A stretch of 64,000 nt of DNA from Aedes albopictus (lineage: Eukaryota; Arthropoda; Insecta; Diptera; Culicidae). The translations under genes and the position numbers were made by a program. The stretch is taken from the NCBI RefSeq assembly GCF_035046485.1, contig NC_085136.1, positions 155,628,870 to 155,692,869 on the forward strand. Direction: 5' to 3'. The notes beneath the pieces were generated by a model. It made no database searches, was not told the DNA's origin, and saw only the letters and a program-made list of their open reading frames with translations. Shown here one piece after another: positions 35,352 through 46,540 of this stretch; the first letter of the stretch is position 1, and every line of letters starts with the position of its first letter.

Positions 35352-35702
35352 GGCGAAACTGGAAGCATTTCCTCACTTTTTAGTTTTTGATTTTTTATTA
35401 AATAACGAAGCAATATTTTCAAAATCGGTTTTCGTGCACATGTAGAGTATGGATCAAGGTATCTTCTGATTTTTGTATGTAGTGGAAAATGTTTTTCGTT
35501 TTTGCAGAAACCATTTTTGAACAAAATTTCACAAAAAAAAGGGTTTTTGTAAAAATGGAAAACATTTTCCACCTCAAAAAAATTCAGTAGATACCTTGAT
35601 CCATACTCTACATGTGCACGAAAACCGATTTTGAAAATATTGCTTCGTTATTTAATAAAAAATCGAAAACCGAAAAAATGAGAAAATGCTTCCAGTTTCG
35701 CC
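35352..35702. mobile_element. 351-bp palindromic MITE flanked by TTAA
   Basis: The arms start GGCGAAACTGGAAGCATTT and mirror each other over about 130 bp, including a CATGTAGAGTATGGATCAAG block at about 35440 and its inverse at about 35595. TTAA lies on both sides (35348-35351, 35703-35706), compatible with a piggyBac-type target or, if TTA is the duplication, a Harbinger type. Confidence 0.8.
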
Positions 35703-35850
35703 TTAATAGAGGATTATGACAATTCTTTACATTGATAATTGAAAAAATCTATAATAAAACCCGTGATCCATATATTGTGGGGGATAAGGACCGTCCTCTA
35801 CAACAAAAGTAATAACCAGGACTACTTCTTCCTCGACTACTAAATAACAC

Positions 35851-36120
35851 TGCCGGGGCCTGTGGCGTAGTAGCTACACGTTTGCTTCATAAGCAGATGG
35901 TCATGGGTTCGATCCCAGCCCCGGCACTTTCGTCAGTTGCTCTTTCCCCCTGAGAGCAGCTGACACTGACCCTCTTCTGAGCCCATGGCTCAAATGAACC
36001 CGGATACTTGGACATCGGCGGAAGGCAACCCATAATGGAACCCCAATCGGACTGGAAACAGGTACAACCAACAGCCACACATGAACATCCTCGTGCTCAT
36101 CATTCTACCATGATAGGGTA
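35851..36120 (+). mobile_element. tRNA-derived SINE with a Met-like head
   Basis: The first 76 nt (35851-35926) fold as a tRNA. They show a 7-bp acceptor stem (GCCGGGG/CCCCGGC), a D-stem TGTGG/CTACA, and an anticodon stem TTTGC/GCAGA with loop TTCATAA (anticodon CAT). The T-loop TTCGATC sits in a B-box-like GGTTCGATCCC. No T-run terminator follows. The body continues with unrelated sequence to about 36120, which marks a SINE rather than a tRNA gene. The 3' end and duplication were not resolved. Confidence 0.65.
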
Positions 36121-36208
36121 GAAAGTGAAAGCAGCACAACGGCCACCAGTTCGATGTAGTACAATCAGAAATAGAATACATTTAGGCGCTGTACAAAGTG
36201 TGTACAGC

Positions 36209-36387
36209 TTCCAATGGATCATTGAAGCCGATTTTTCCGCTACTCACCGCATCAAAACAAAAGCGCCACCGTATTTGGACGGTAACACAGTGACAGCAGT
36301 CGAGTTACGTCAATCGCACAAGGCTACGGTGGCGCTATCTATTCATTTCATAGCGGCCGTTTTAGTTATTTTAGTGATCCATTGGAA
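36209..36387. repeat. Small foldback repeat
   Basis: A perfect 13-bp inverted repeat, TTCCAATGGATCA (36209-36221) and TGATCCATTGGAA (36375-36387), encloses a second 12-bp inverted pair, AGCGCCACCGTA/TACGGTGGCGCT. No duplication is seen. Confidence 0.55.
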
Positions 36388-36464
36388 TCGCTCACGCAGT
36401 GCCCTAGTGGACAATAGAGCTGTTAATTAGGTTAAGTGATTGAAGAATAATACTAAACAACATT

Positions 36465-36725
36465 CCCATGGTCGCCAAACCCTTTGTGTCTTTGTCAAAA
36501 AGGCATTGCTTCTAAGAGGGGCTAGTGCATATCACACCATCAAGATAAGCTGCGTAGTCTGCAGTAACGAACATGGATGACGCGCTATGTGGAGTCCACC
36601 AAGATCGCATGCTTGCGCCTGACCAGTTCCCGAGTGTTCCTCACCGCTCCCTTTGTCATCAAATGGCAGGCAGAGTCAATCACCACGTCCTCACCCAACT
36701 GTCCTGCAAGCATCAAGAACAGATA
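36465..36725 (-). pseudogene. R1 3' UTR piece, minus strand
   Basis: The minus strand matches the R1 3' UTR at about 10100-10350 (for example AGAGGGGCTAGTGCATAT read on the plus strand here). It is probably the 3' end of the same minus-strand R1 copy whose 5' parts lie at 38763-43560. Confidence 0.7.
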
Positions 36726-36729
36726 ATTG

Positions 36730-38536
36730 CGTACATCGGCTATTTCCTATGCGCTCCTGCGTCTGGCGATACCCGGGTACCTGAACAATATTCTCGGAAG
36801 CTACTTTCAGAATCGAGTACAAGTCAATAACACAGAAGTGAGTCGGAAGTGCTTTCACACAATCTCAGGAGTCCCGCAAGGTTCCATCCTGGGTCCGGTG
36901 TTATGGAATGTCATGTACGACGAGGTGTTGAGGTTAGAGTTCCCGGTGGGTTGGAGATCGTCGGCTTTGCTTAGGGCAATACGCCAGGAGTCTACGGCGA
37001 ATCGATCGAAGAAGTGGAGTTGACTACTATCAAGGTTGTTAAGGCGTGAATAAGATCCTGGAACTGGAGTTGGCTCACCACAATACTGAGGTGCTGGTTT
37101 CGAACAACCGGAAGTAGGAGCAGCAAGCGGTGATCAGTGTAGGTAATTGCACTATCACGTCGAAGCGCTCCGTTAATCACTAGGGTGTGATGATCCCCGA
37201 TAAGCTTACCTTGGGTGGCCATGTTGATTACGCCTGTAAAAGAGCCTCCACAGCTGGCACTGTCCCGGATGATGTCCAATAACTCTGCGGTGTACGCCAG
37301 TAAGCGCAAGCTTCTGGCTAGTGTCGCTACGTCCATACTGAGATTTGGTGGCCCGGCGTGTGGTACGGCGGTCAATACCGAAAGCCACCGTGGTAAGCTG
37401 GGAAGTACAAGGTGACCTCCATGCTCATAAGGCAGCGCACGTGGACAGTTCCATCAAAGGTAGGTGTACCCTAGGGTGTACCCATAGGTTGATTCCGATT
37501 GGCGCCATGGGGAAGTTACATACCACCTGACACAGGTCCTTACAGGTCATGGTTGCTTCCGACAGTATCTACACCGTTTCGGGCATGCGGATTCTCCCGA
37601 ATGCCCAGTGTGCAATGGTTTAGAGGAAACGGCGGAACACGTTTTGTACGTGTGCCCGCGTTTTCGCACAATGCGTGACCGCATGCTTGCCACATGCGGG
37701 GAGGACACAAACCCGGACAACTTGGTCCAGAGGATGTGTAGGGATGAGTTTGGCTGGAACGCCGTTTCAACGGCTATCACCCATATCGTCTGGGAGTTAC
37801 AGAGGAGGTGGCGCGTGGACTCGGAGAATGGCTAGTCCAGATGCAGTACAAGAGGTGGTCCAGGGGTTCGGAGTCGGCTTCGTAGGTCATACCGGTGCCC
37901 TGCGGTCGAGATCGACCCTTACAGCGATTAAGTGGCCGCGGAGAGGAAGTCCCGGTAGCGGTGCTGTCGTGGCGTCGGTCTACTGGGTTGGATCCGAGCC
38001 CGCGGTTGGAAAGGGGTCCCCGGCAAGGGTCGGGGCAGGTGGAGACCCTGCTGTTAGCAACCTTCTGGTGCAGCTGATAGGGCCTGAAGGGTAGTGATAC
38101 CCTTGCCTTCAGCAGGTCCGATCGGGTTGCACGTGGGCATCAGTTCTTGATGTCTGCAAAGCAGTTGGGCGCGGGCGGGGTTGATCCTGCCCGCTTTCCG
38201 AGGACAAAGGGAGTGGTGAGGACCACTCGGGAAACTGTCTAAGCGCCAGCATGTTACCGTGACTCTCCAGAGCGAGTCATCGATGTTCGTTGCTGCTAGG
38301 CTACGGCAGCTAACCTTGAGGGTGCGATATGCACTAGCCCCTCTCTGAAGCAATGCCTTCTTGATGGTTTCGGAGAGACGAAGGGTTTGGCGACCATAGG
38401 AATGAGTTTTAGTGGGTCGAGGATAGAGTAGTCCTGACTTTTACTTTTGTTGTAGAAGACGGCCTAAACGCCACACTACCCTAACCTTCCTGTTAGGGTG
38501 TTTGTTGAGCAGATTTTTCCCCCTATGGTTTAGAAG
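36730..38536 (+). pseudogene. R1 LINE copy B: partial RT, C-terminus and 3' UTR
   Basis: Plus-strand R1 remnant. RT pieces at 36730-37020 (GVPQGSILGPVLWNVMYDEV) are followed by a degraded section to 37450. The well-preserved C-terminal region at 37540-37835 (CNGLEETAEHVLYVCPRF) and the complete 3' UTR with A-rich tail at about 38537-38545 come next. Frameshifts and stops throughout. It is closely similar to the copy at 6311-10497 in its last kilobase. Confidence 0.8.
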
Positions 38537-38545
38537 GAAAAAAAA

Positions 38546-38762
38546 AGGTTGATTCCGAGGGTAGATAGTTGGATTAATGGGTGCCATGGGGGGAGTAACA
38601 TTACATCTGACTTAGGTTCTTCCAGGCCATGGTTACTTCCGACAGTATCTACATCGTTTCGATCATGCGGGTTCTCCCAAATGTCCGGTTTGGGCTGATG
38701 AGTGAACGCATGCTTGCCACATGCGGGGAGGACACAACTCCGGACAATATTGTCCAGAGGAC
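38546..38762 (+). pseudogene. R1 ORF2 C-terminal fragment
   Basis: Corresponds to about 9412-9680 of the first R1 copy (VDSWIN through the GEDTTPDN block), with an internal deletion. It begins directly after the A-tail of copy B and ends at an inversion junction (CCAGAGG...CCTCTGG). Confidence 0.65.
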
Positions 38763-39914
38763 AAGACCCCTCTGGAACATTTACACTTCTCGTCCTGGCC
38801 ATCAGGATCCTGTAGGCATCACCCCACGGATTTGCATTGGCACTCTGACAGACCCTCAAAGCAGGCCTTTCGCGCCATCCGCGACTTCTGCAGTGGTGAA
38901 CACCACCCGCAATCGCTTGAGTCCACCAGTAAGCCGGTAGGTTCTCGTTTATAGGGTAGACTTGCGTATGCATAATTGCATCACACGCATGCGAGAGCAC
39001 AACTAGCAGCTCGCCACCGCTAAGACCGAGTAGGTTTCACTCACGACGGAGCTTCTCCCTAAGTAACTCGTCGTCGTATTATGATATGCCTCTTCCTCTA
39101 ACTGCTACGTGCTGTTTTTGTAGCCACACTGTTGCAAACCTCGAGGTCCTCGGTGTGAGTGTAGCCATCGTTTATTCTCTAGTTCGAACTACTTTTTCGG
39201 CCAGGTACTCTTGGTCCCGGTACCCTTGGTGCCGTTATCAGCCAGGTCGACATGACCAGTGCCTCTAGCAGGATCTGACCCCGCTGATTCGTGGAACGGC
39301 TTTCATATTCCACGGCCCAGGCATTGAAGTCACTTGCTATTACCACCGGCCTTCCCTTTGTCAACACGGTCGTCATACAGTCCAGAATTTGCGTGATCGG
39401 CTCGACCGACCACCGCGGAGGCGCATAGCAGCTACAGAAGAAGACCCCGTTTACTTTGGCGACCACGAAGCCTTCATATTCAGGTAGTAGAAACCAACTC
39501 CTAGACGGGGTTTGTACCGGTCTTCCATATCACCGCCATTTTCCCGGACTAATCCGCGATCCAATTGCCGTTACCGTCTAGTACTAAATAAAGGTGCGCT
39601 ACGATATCAATATCTATCCCCCACTGAGAAATTGCCTGACAAAGCAGTACGTTGCAGCAATTCAGGTTCAGCTGCGTTACCAGCACTGTGATTTGTTCAC
39701 TTCGGCGTTTTTGAAGGCCGGTCAGCAAGGACCACACGTTGGATGTCTGTTGTTCACGGATCTCTAGGAACCAATCAAACACAAAGGTGGACATGTTTAG
39801 ACTTGTGCCTTGTGGCCTTCACCACCACCTCGCTTATACAGCTTGCTGCAGGGTCAGTTGGTATACTGACCAGACTACCATGACATTTTCTACTCTCTAA
39901 AATAAAAGCTCTCA

Positions 39915-40145
39915 TTTTTGAGTAGCGCCCATGCCGCACAGGGACTGTGTTGGAAACACACATTTTTTTAAATTGCTCGCACGCTCACATTTTTGCAAAA
40001 TATCAATATTTTTCGGTATTTGAAGGTGGTTTATAAACCCAGTGAGGTTGCCATGTCGAAATTATTGCAAAATACATGCTCATATGAGCGTACGAGCAAT
40101 TTTTAAAAAAATGTGTGTTTCGAACACAGTCATGTGCGGCATGGA
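39915..40145. repeat. Foldback repeat inside R1 ORF1
   Basis: Arms of about 80 bp (39931-40012 and 40060-40142) are inverted copies, each holding CATGCCGCACA, CTGTGTT, GAAACACACATTTTTTTAAA and GCTCG blocks. Outer sequence to about 39890 and 40200 is loosely inverted too, so the whole unit may be a decayed MITE of about 320 bp. Confidence 0.65.
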
Positions 40146-40392
40146 TGTTTACTAAAAATGTGCAGGCCGAACACATTTTTGAGCGTAGCCGTTTTTGCGT
40201 GTACTCTAACGGGCTAGTTGGCATCCGCAAGCAGGTGGCTATACCAAGGCTACCTGTAACCCTGCCCTTCCGTAGCGCGCTGTTGGCCGTCTTCATCTCG
40301 CACTGTTATCGCAGTGCCGTAACGACCTCTTCCGCGTCGGTAATCTTGTTCAGATTTTTTTCCTCCAGAATCGCCTTCAAGACTTATGAGTA

Positions 40393-41176
40393 CCGTAAAA
40401 CGGGGTATCATTGATCAGCGGGGTAACATTGATCGGCTTGACCGACCTCATGAAATGTTCAAACAAGTGTTTTACATTGAATCAGTTTCTGCTATCGAAT
40501 GGCATATTGTAATATGCTATGATTTAGCTATTAAATGACATAAAAATCATGAAAATTGAATTGCATAAACATTGAAATAAATTGATTTTTTTATAACTGT
40601 GTTTCTTATCGCAATGAGATACATAGTCAAACATTCATGCTTGGCGTGAATACATGATACAATATGAGGTTAGAAATTATTGTATTACTTCAACATGATA
40701 TCCTAGAGTTGGATTTAACAAACAAAACATTAATGAAAATGTTCTTTTTCCATGAAATAATACGATTTATTATAATTAGGTTAACAATTCCTTAAGCCGT
40801 TGCCTACCTTTAGGCGATATTCGCGGTTTGGAGGATTTTAATCCTAAAATAACTCAAAAAGTACATAACTTGTAAGAATTTGGACAACATATTAGAAATC
40901 AGCGACCTCGAATTTAGTAAGAAAGGGTATTTTCAACACAAACGAACATCGATCACTGACATGATCAATGTTACCCCAAATCAACAAAAGCAAAAATTAG
41001 ATTAAAAAGCCTACTTAAACATGTTTAAAAGTTTTGCATTACTTTTTCAAGTAGCACAACACATACTCAGATGGCCAGTACTTGTTTTAAAAATATTAAT
41101 CATGTAACGTTTGCTTTAACAAGAGAATTATTCAAGAAAGATCGAAAATTCTGATCAATGTTACCCCGGATTACGG
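40393..41176. mobile_element. 784-bp TA-flanked MITE with GGGGTAACATTGATC motifs
   Basis: Terminal inverted repeats CCGTAAAACGGGGTA and CCGTAATCCGGGGTAAC (other end), flanked by TA at 40391-40392 and 41177-41178. The motif GGGGTAACATTGATC occurs near both ends and again inside (about 40965, inverted). Same family as 28831-29250. It splits R1 copy C. Confidence 0.8.
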
Positions 41177-41580
41177 TACTTTGACTCTTCAGTTTTGATG
41201 ACGAGTGCGTCACCCTTCTCGTGCTTGGCACCTACCCTCCTACGTCTCTTAGATTTGGTGTTCCTAAGACCCTGCTCATCCTTTCGATCCACAATGGTCG
41301 AGGGGGGCGTCGTCCCCCTGACTCGCCCTAACTTGGTGGTTGCTATAGGGCTTCCAATTTTCCCGGGATTCAGCTTCCCGGGAATCGAGAAAAAATATTA
41401 CCATTTCCCGGGATCCCGGGAAATAAGCAAATTTTATGTTTTAGGTGAATAATGTATTTATTTTAAAGAAAATCGTGAAACAGCTTGTTGTTGTTGTTTA
41501 TTTATTTTCATGAGTCTTTAACTTATAGTCATTCGACTCACGTTTTATGTAAGATTACATTTCAGACTTAAATTATTTTA

Positions 41581-41994
41581 TTATTTAGTAGTAATGAAAT
41601 TCTTAATGGTCTTCACACGTCCAGTGTGGCTATGGATTGGGCCGCTCTGATGCCCTTCTTCATCTACCGTTTCCGCATCGTCTTGTGTATCATCTTCGCC
41701 ACCAATATTAGGATGATGATGGTCTGCAACACCAGTATGATGTGCAGCAGCGTTTGTTGTTCCTGATGCTCCGTGGAGTGGACGTCCTGAGTCTGGATCA
41801 CCGTCACTAGTTGATTTCCGTGTGTATGGGCGGTGTTTTCCTCCTTTGATTTCGTTCCGCCCATGTTTGTAGATGGTTGTTAATGTTGTTGTAGTTGATC
41901 GTTTTGCACCAATTACTGTTGGATCTGTCATATCTTTCCATTTCCTATTGAAGAATACACACAATTGAGCAAATTTCACGATAAGAAGGTTCAT
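41581..41994 (-). CDS. Hypothetical ORF, 137 residues, inside the hAT-type element
   Basis: An open frame with an N-terminal FNRKWKDMTD-like stretch, a Thr run, a basic middle, and a His/Asp/Glu-rich C-terminal half (HHTGVADHHHPN, then DDTQDDAETVDEEGHQ). I do not recognise a BED finger or hAT catalytic block. It could be a remnant exon of a transposase or a chance ORF. Confidence 0.2.
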   Translation of the reverse strand: MNLLIVKFAQLCVFFNRKWKDMTDPTVIGAKRSTTTTLTTIYKHGRNEIKGGKHRPYTRKSTSDGDPDSGRPLHGASGTTNAAAHHTGVADHHHPNIGGEDDTQDDAETVDEEGHQSGPIHSHTGRVKTIKNFITTK

Positions 41995-42465
41995 ATTTTA
42001 CTGTCAATGCATTTTAAGTGTGATTTTAACCAGCATTTAATAATGAAATTTTGATTTGAAATACATGAACGTGTTTTGCTAAACAATAACACAAGTAAAG
42101 AGTACGTAATACACGATACAAAAAATTACTATAACTTACGAGAACTGCCAAAGAAAATACAAAAAAAAAAACTTCGGCGATGGATTCCGAAGAAAAAGTA
42201 GAAAGCTACAAGGGTAAAACCCCATTGAAGCCCAGTAATAGCTCCGTACGTGCTATTATCTAATCCTATAATTAGCAAGCCCTGTATAACGGTGTTGCAC
42301 CATACCGTGGTCTTTGCCCTAAGCCCCTGGCCCCCCAACAGTCCACCACCATTCCCCGAAGACCACGTAGTTTATGGATGACCCCATACGGCTCTGACTG
42401 TATTGCGTCTTACATGCAAGCGTTGGAGGATCAGTTGGCACTACAGGATGTATCTCATAGTTTGA

Positions 42466-42595
42466 AGCACGGTTTCCCAACCTTTGTTTCGCGACCCCCA
42501 ACTGCTTGCAGGCACGCTGCGATTGTTCTATGAAATGCGGAGTGACAACAGACTGAGGGCTCGCGAAAACCAAGGTTGGGAAGCGTTGCTTTAGA
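42466..42595. mobile_element. Short hAT-like MITE
   Basis: About 130 bp with inverted ends GGTTTCCCAACCTTTG... and CGCTTCCCAACCTTGG (other end), each followed by TTTCGCG. This is the familiar hAT-type CAGNGGTTCCCAA class. It resembles the remnant at 3249-3430. Confidence 0.55.
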
Positions 42596-42685
42596 GCATT
42601 ATTAAAAAGAAGAACCGTTATCGGTTTAAATCAGTTTCAATGCTTTCATATTATTAAGAGGATGTTATCTGCGTAAGCTTTCCGT

Positions 42686-42897
42686 TATTCTTCATTACAC
42701 CAACAAAGCTAGCCATGAAAATGTTTGACAATTCACAGGTGATTTTGACAGACCACACACACGCACGAAAAAGAGGGATAACATATTCTACTTTATCGAT
42801 CTTCTTGCCGTCCTTTTTATGCTCATGTTACATCTGTCAAAATGACTTGAGATTTGTCAGTCATTTTGAGGTTAGGTTCGTTGGTGTAATGAAGAAT
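42686..42897. mobile_element. About 210-bp MITE
   Basis: Inverted ends ATTCTTCATTACACCAAC (42686-42703) and GTTGGTGTAATGAAGAAT (about 42880-42897). No coding content. The flanking duplication is not resolved. Confidence 0.55.
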
Positions 42898-43609
42898 GCT
42901 CGAATTATAAAATCAACATAAATAACATCAAGTGTGATTTGACAAGCGTAAATCAAGAAGCTGGAATAATTAGTCATTGACTCGTAATTTGAAATGGGTC
43001 ATTTCATTTAACACTTGGCAAAAAAAGACAACAGAAAAAAATCCCGGGGGATTCGGGAAACCTGGGATACAAAAATTTGGTTCCCGGGATTCGGGAATCC
43101 CGGGAAATTCCATTTCCCGGGAAATCCATCCCGGGATTGGAAGCCCTAGTTGCTAAGGACCTAATAATGGTAGCAAACTCTAGTTCCTTTCAATCCGGGA
43201 TAGGACGGACTATACTGTACTAGTAGCTCCTCGCACTTTTTGGGCTACCCGTGAAAGCGATGGCTCCGTCTGGATAGACTTCGGAACCTTCTGCCATTGT
43301 CGCAGTTGGCACGAGTGTTCTTTCAGGCCGCCATTATTGACTTACGAAGTCTTATCAGGGCCTGCTTGGGGTCCTTGCTAGTATTAGCCTTCGAGAACGT
43401 CAAGTCAATGATGGGGTCAAGCGGCTTTGCAGCTATCTGTATCACAGAGAACCCATCTCTGCTGTGTGTCGAGTGTGATTTAGAGGGTGTAGGACGTTTC
43501 CGAGGTTGGATGGAAGCAGCAACGAACCAAAATGTGTTGATAAAAATCGTTAAGTTTTATCGTTCTGAATAGGAATGCAACTAATCAAAACACTGAACAA
43601 GGCTTTAAC

Positions 43610-43830
43610 ATGAAGAGTCCTGTGTAACTGTGCTCTGTCCGTCCCCATCCGAGTGGTCACTGGTGTGAAGGAAGGATATATACTATCACCGCTGCTACTG
43701 TTCCTCATCAAAAACATTCAATATTTAGGCAGACTGATAAATAGCATCAGACGACGGAACCAAGATCGACGTAACGAACGGCCTTAGCATGGATCAAGTA
43801 GGCTATGACTACTTATGCGAGTTTACAAAA
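43610..43830 (+). pseudogene. LINE reverse transcriptase fragment (other family)
   Basis: A short stretch encodes RVVTGVKEGYILSPLLLFL, the RT block normally reading G-V-R-Q-G-C, so the Q and C are mutated. It is followed by IRRRNQDRR. Too short for clade assignment. Bases 43831-44164 hold nothing identifiable. Confidence 0.5.
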
Positions 43831-44164
43831 TATATCTAAAGGTGCCATTAGACTGTTTGTCATTATGACAAATATTTGCAATTGAAGTCCAACATTTATC
43901 CAAGATTGCTATGATTCAGGCTGTGTTGGTCATTTGTTGGGCTTGTTTGGCCAAATATTTGTCACGTCTAATGGGAACTTAACGCAATGTGTCAATCAAA
44001 TGCAATCAAATAACTAGCGTAACAGTAAAGGGCCCAAGTGCTTTTTGTAAAAAAAAATGTTCAGGTCGCTTTGAGGCTCATCTTGATCCAACCACGAACA
44101 TCAACACACTTAACAGATAGCCCGAAGATTGCTCTTTATTTAATCAACACAAAAACAAATATTT

Positions 44165-44288
44165 CTGTTCAATGATGTAGGTTGAACTTTGTTGAAGTTG
44201 CTGCATCTTGCTCTTACCCATTTGTTGACGAATGGGTAAGAGCAAGATGCAGCAACTCCGGCAAAGCTCAACCTATGTCATTGAACAG
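44165..44288. repeat. 124-bp near-perfect hairpin
   Basis: Two arms of about 60 bp, from CTGTTCAATGA to its inverse TCATTGAACAG, meet around GACG with only a few mismatches. It lies alone in unassigned DNA. It may be a minimal MITE or a snap-back insertion. Bases 44289-44719 hold no clear gene; the RTE-like LINE may begin there. Confidence 0.7.
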
Positions 44289-46331
44289 GACTTATTTCAG
44301 CGAGACGTGGTGCGTTTCAGCAGAAATCACACAGAAGCTACAGGTTTCCGGTCAACTGTTGTCTGAGGATCTAAATTCGGGTCTGCTGGCCTCAGGATTG
44401 GATTTTTAATCTAAGCATCAGGCACGATAAAGGCTGGGTATGCTGCGATCCCAACAGATCCTATTGTGATCCACTAGCCTCTGCCCAGCAACTCCTATCC
44501 CTACCTTTTCGCGGTACCGGCCGGAAATTATGAGCAACCTTAGGGAAGATCGGGTAACCAACCCCGGTGGGAACTTTGGTCGTAGGCTGACAGGGAACGG
44601 GGGGAGGGTTTGCTTCGGCAAACCTGAGCGTCGGTTCTCCAAGAGGAGCGGCTCACAACAGCGTCTGATCCCCATGTTAGTGGAGGCTGATCAACGTCTG
44701 AGTGCCAGGGAAGGACTCTAAGCTCAACTGTGCACTATGGTCCTTCGGAAAGTAGGGGGCTGGTGTCAGGCCCTACGAGTCAGCCGTAAAAAACCATTGT
44801 ATCGGAAAATCAGCAACAGAATAATACAAACCGAGACCAACGGCAACGACCCCAGCGAACAAAAAGGACTTGAGATTGGAAACTCGGTACGTGGAACTGC
44901 CGATCTCTCAACGTCATTGGGAACACCCGCATACTCGCCGATCTTCTGAAGGACCGCGGATTCGGCATCGTAGCACTGCAGGAGGTGTGTTGGGCAGGAT
45001 GGTGCGAACGTTTAGAGGTAATCATACCATCTACCATAGCTGCGGCAACACACGTGAGCTGGGAACAGCTTTCATCGTGATGGGTGATATGCAGAGGCAT
45101 GTGATCGGTTGGTGGCCGATCGACGAAAGAATGTGCAGGTTGAGGATCAAGGGCCGATTCTTCAACTTCAGCATAATAAACATTCAAAACCCACACTCCT
45201 GAAGCAATGATGTGACAAGGACGATTTTACGCGCACCTTGAACTCGAGTACGATCGCTGCCCAAGCCACTACGTCAAGATCATCAGAGAAGATTTAAACG
45301 CTCAGGTAGGCCAGGAGAAGGAATCCAGACCGACGATTGGAAAGTTCAGCGCCCACCAGCAAACGAACGAAAACGGCCTATGTCTCATTGATTTCGCCAC
45401 CTCCAAAAATATGGCCATACGTAGCACCTTTTTCCAACACAGCCTCCCTTATCGTTTTACACCTGGAGATCACCACAGCAGACGGAATCTCAAATCGACC
45501 ACGTTCTGATTGACGGACGGCACTTCTCCGACATTATCGACGTCAGGACCTATCGTGGCGCCAACATCGACTCCGACCACTATCTGGTGATGCTCAAACT
45601 GCGCCCAAAACTCTCCGTCATCAACAATGTACGGTACCAGCGACCACCACGGTATAACCTAGAGCGACTGAAGCAATCGGATGTCACCTCAGCATACGCG
45701 CGAAATCTCGAGGGCGAGCTCGCTGAGGCCCCTCTAGAAGACTGCTGGAGTACAGTGAAAGCAGCCATCAACGACGCAGCCGAGAGCACCATCGGGTAAG
45801 TGGAACGGAATCGACGGAACGAATGGTTCGACGAAGAGTGCAGAACGGTTTTGGATGAGAAGAACGCAGCGAGGGCGGTAATGCTGCAGCATGGGGACTC
45901 GACAGAACGTGGAACGTTATAAAGAGAAGCGGAAAGCAGATCCGAATATTTCGAGAGGAAAAGCGCCGCCTGGAAGAATCGGAGTGTGAAGAAATGGAAC
46001 TGCTGTGCCGTTCCTAAGAAACACGGAAGTTCTATCAGAAGCTCAACGCATCCCGCAACGGCTTCGTGCCGCGAGCCGAAATATGCATTGCTGAAGACGG
46101 AGGCCTCTTGACGGCGGACATGAGGTGATCGAAAGGTGGAAGCAGCACTTCGATCAGCACCTGAACGGCGTGGAGAACGTAGGCACGGGAGCCCACGGCA
46201 ATGAAGGAAACGACGACGCCAGTGCAGCGGAGGACGGAAATGAACCAACTCCCACGCTGAGGGAAGTGGATGCCATTCGTCAGCTCAAAATCAACAAAGC
46301 AGCTGGTAAGGATGGTATCGCAGCTGAACTC

Positions 46332-46540
46332 GTGGCTTCGTGGTCGTGCGGTTAGTGTCACCAAGCACTTAGTCGCATCGTGCTGAGAAGCGCGGGTTCG
46401 ATTCCTGCCGCAGCAGTCAGGAGAAGTTTTCGGCTGTGCCACTGGGCGTTGCATGCTAGTTCGTTGTCTAGTGTCGTACTTCCTTCAAAGAGCGAATAGC
46501 TCACTGGAAGCATTAAAAACGTGTCCGTGTTTAAAAAAAA
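46332..46540 (+). mobile_element. tRNA-derived SINE inside the RTE-like LINE
   Basis: It starts GTGGCTTCGTGGTCGTGCGG (A-box-like) and carries a B box, GGTTCGATTCC, at about 46397-46407. A non-tRNA body follows and it ends in an A-run (46533-46540). AACTC is repeated at 46327-46331 and 46541-46545, and the RTE reading frame resumes after it. This is a standard Pol III SINE mobilised by a LINE. Confidence 0.8.

Larger units (their letters stand above)
41346..43148. mobile_element. 1.8-kb hAT-type element with TAGGGCTTCCAA ends
   Basis: The ends read TAGGGCTTCCAATTTTCCCG and, inverted, AGGGCTTCCAATCCCGGG. The GTTGCTA duplication at 41339-41345 and 43149-43155 is 7 bp perfect (8 with one mismatch). 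CCCGGGAAA-type subterminal repeats are dense at both ends. A small hAT-like unit (42466-42595) and a MITE (about 42686-42897) are nested inside. No recognisable transposase. Confidence 0.75.
38763..43560 (-). pseudogene. R1 LINE copy C (minus): ORF1, endonuclease, linker; three nested inserts
   Basis: Read right to left on the minus strand. ORF1 pieces lie at 43500-43149, 41345-41179 and 40391-40205 (KITDAEEVVTALR, similar to ORF1 of the first R1 copy). The ORF2 start is at 39700-39549 (VTQLNLNCCN, VLDGNGNWIAD). Endonuclease is at 39466-39179 (VNGVFFCSCYAPPRW, VVIASDFNAWAVEYES). The endonuclease-RT linker follows at 39000-38770 (ANPWGDAYRILMARTR). Three elements are inserted in it: a foldback at about 39915-40200, a TA-type MITE at 40393-41176 and a hAT-type element at 41346-43148. 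RT is missing; its place is taken by plus-strand R1 DNA. Confidence 0.7.

Noticed and set aside
35851..35926. Possible tRNA-Met gene
   Set aside because: No Pol III terminator directly after it and it is fused to a SINE-type body; treated as a SINE head.
38546..39800. Twin-priming (5' inversion) of one R1 insertion
   Set aside because: In twin priming the inverted 5' part precedes the 3' part in the element's own orientation; here the order and orientation do not fit.
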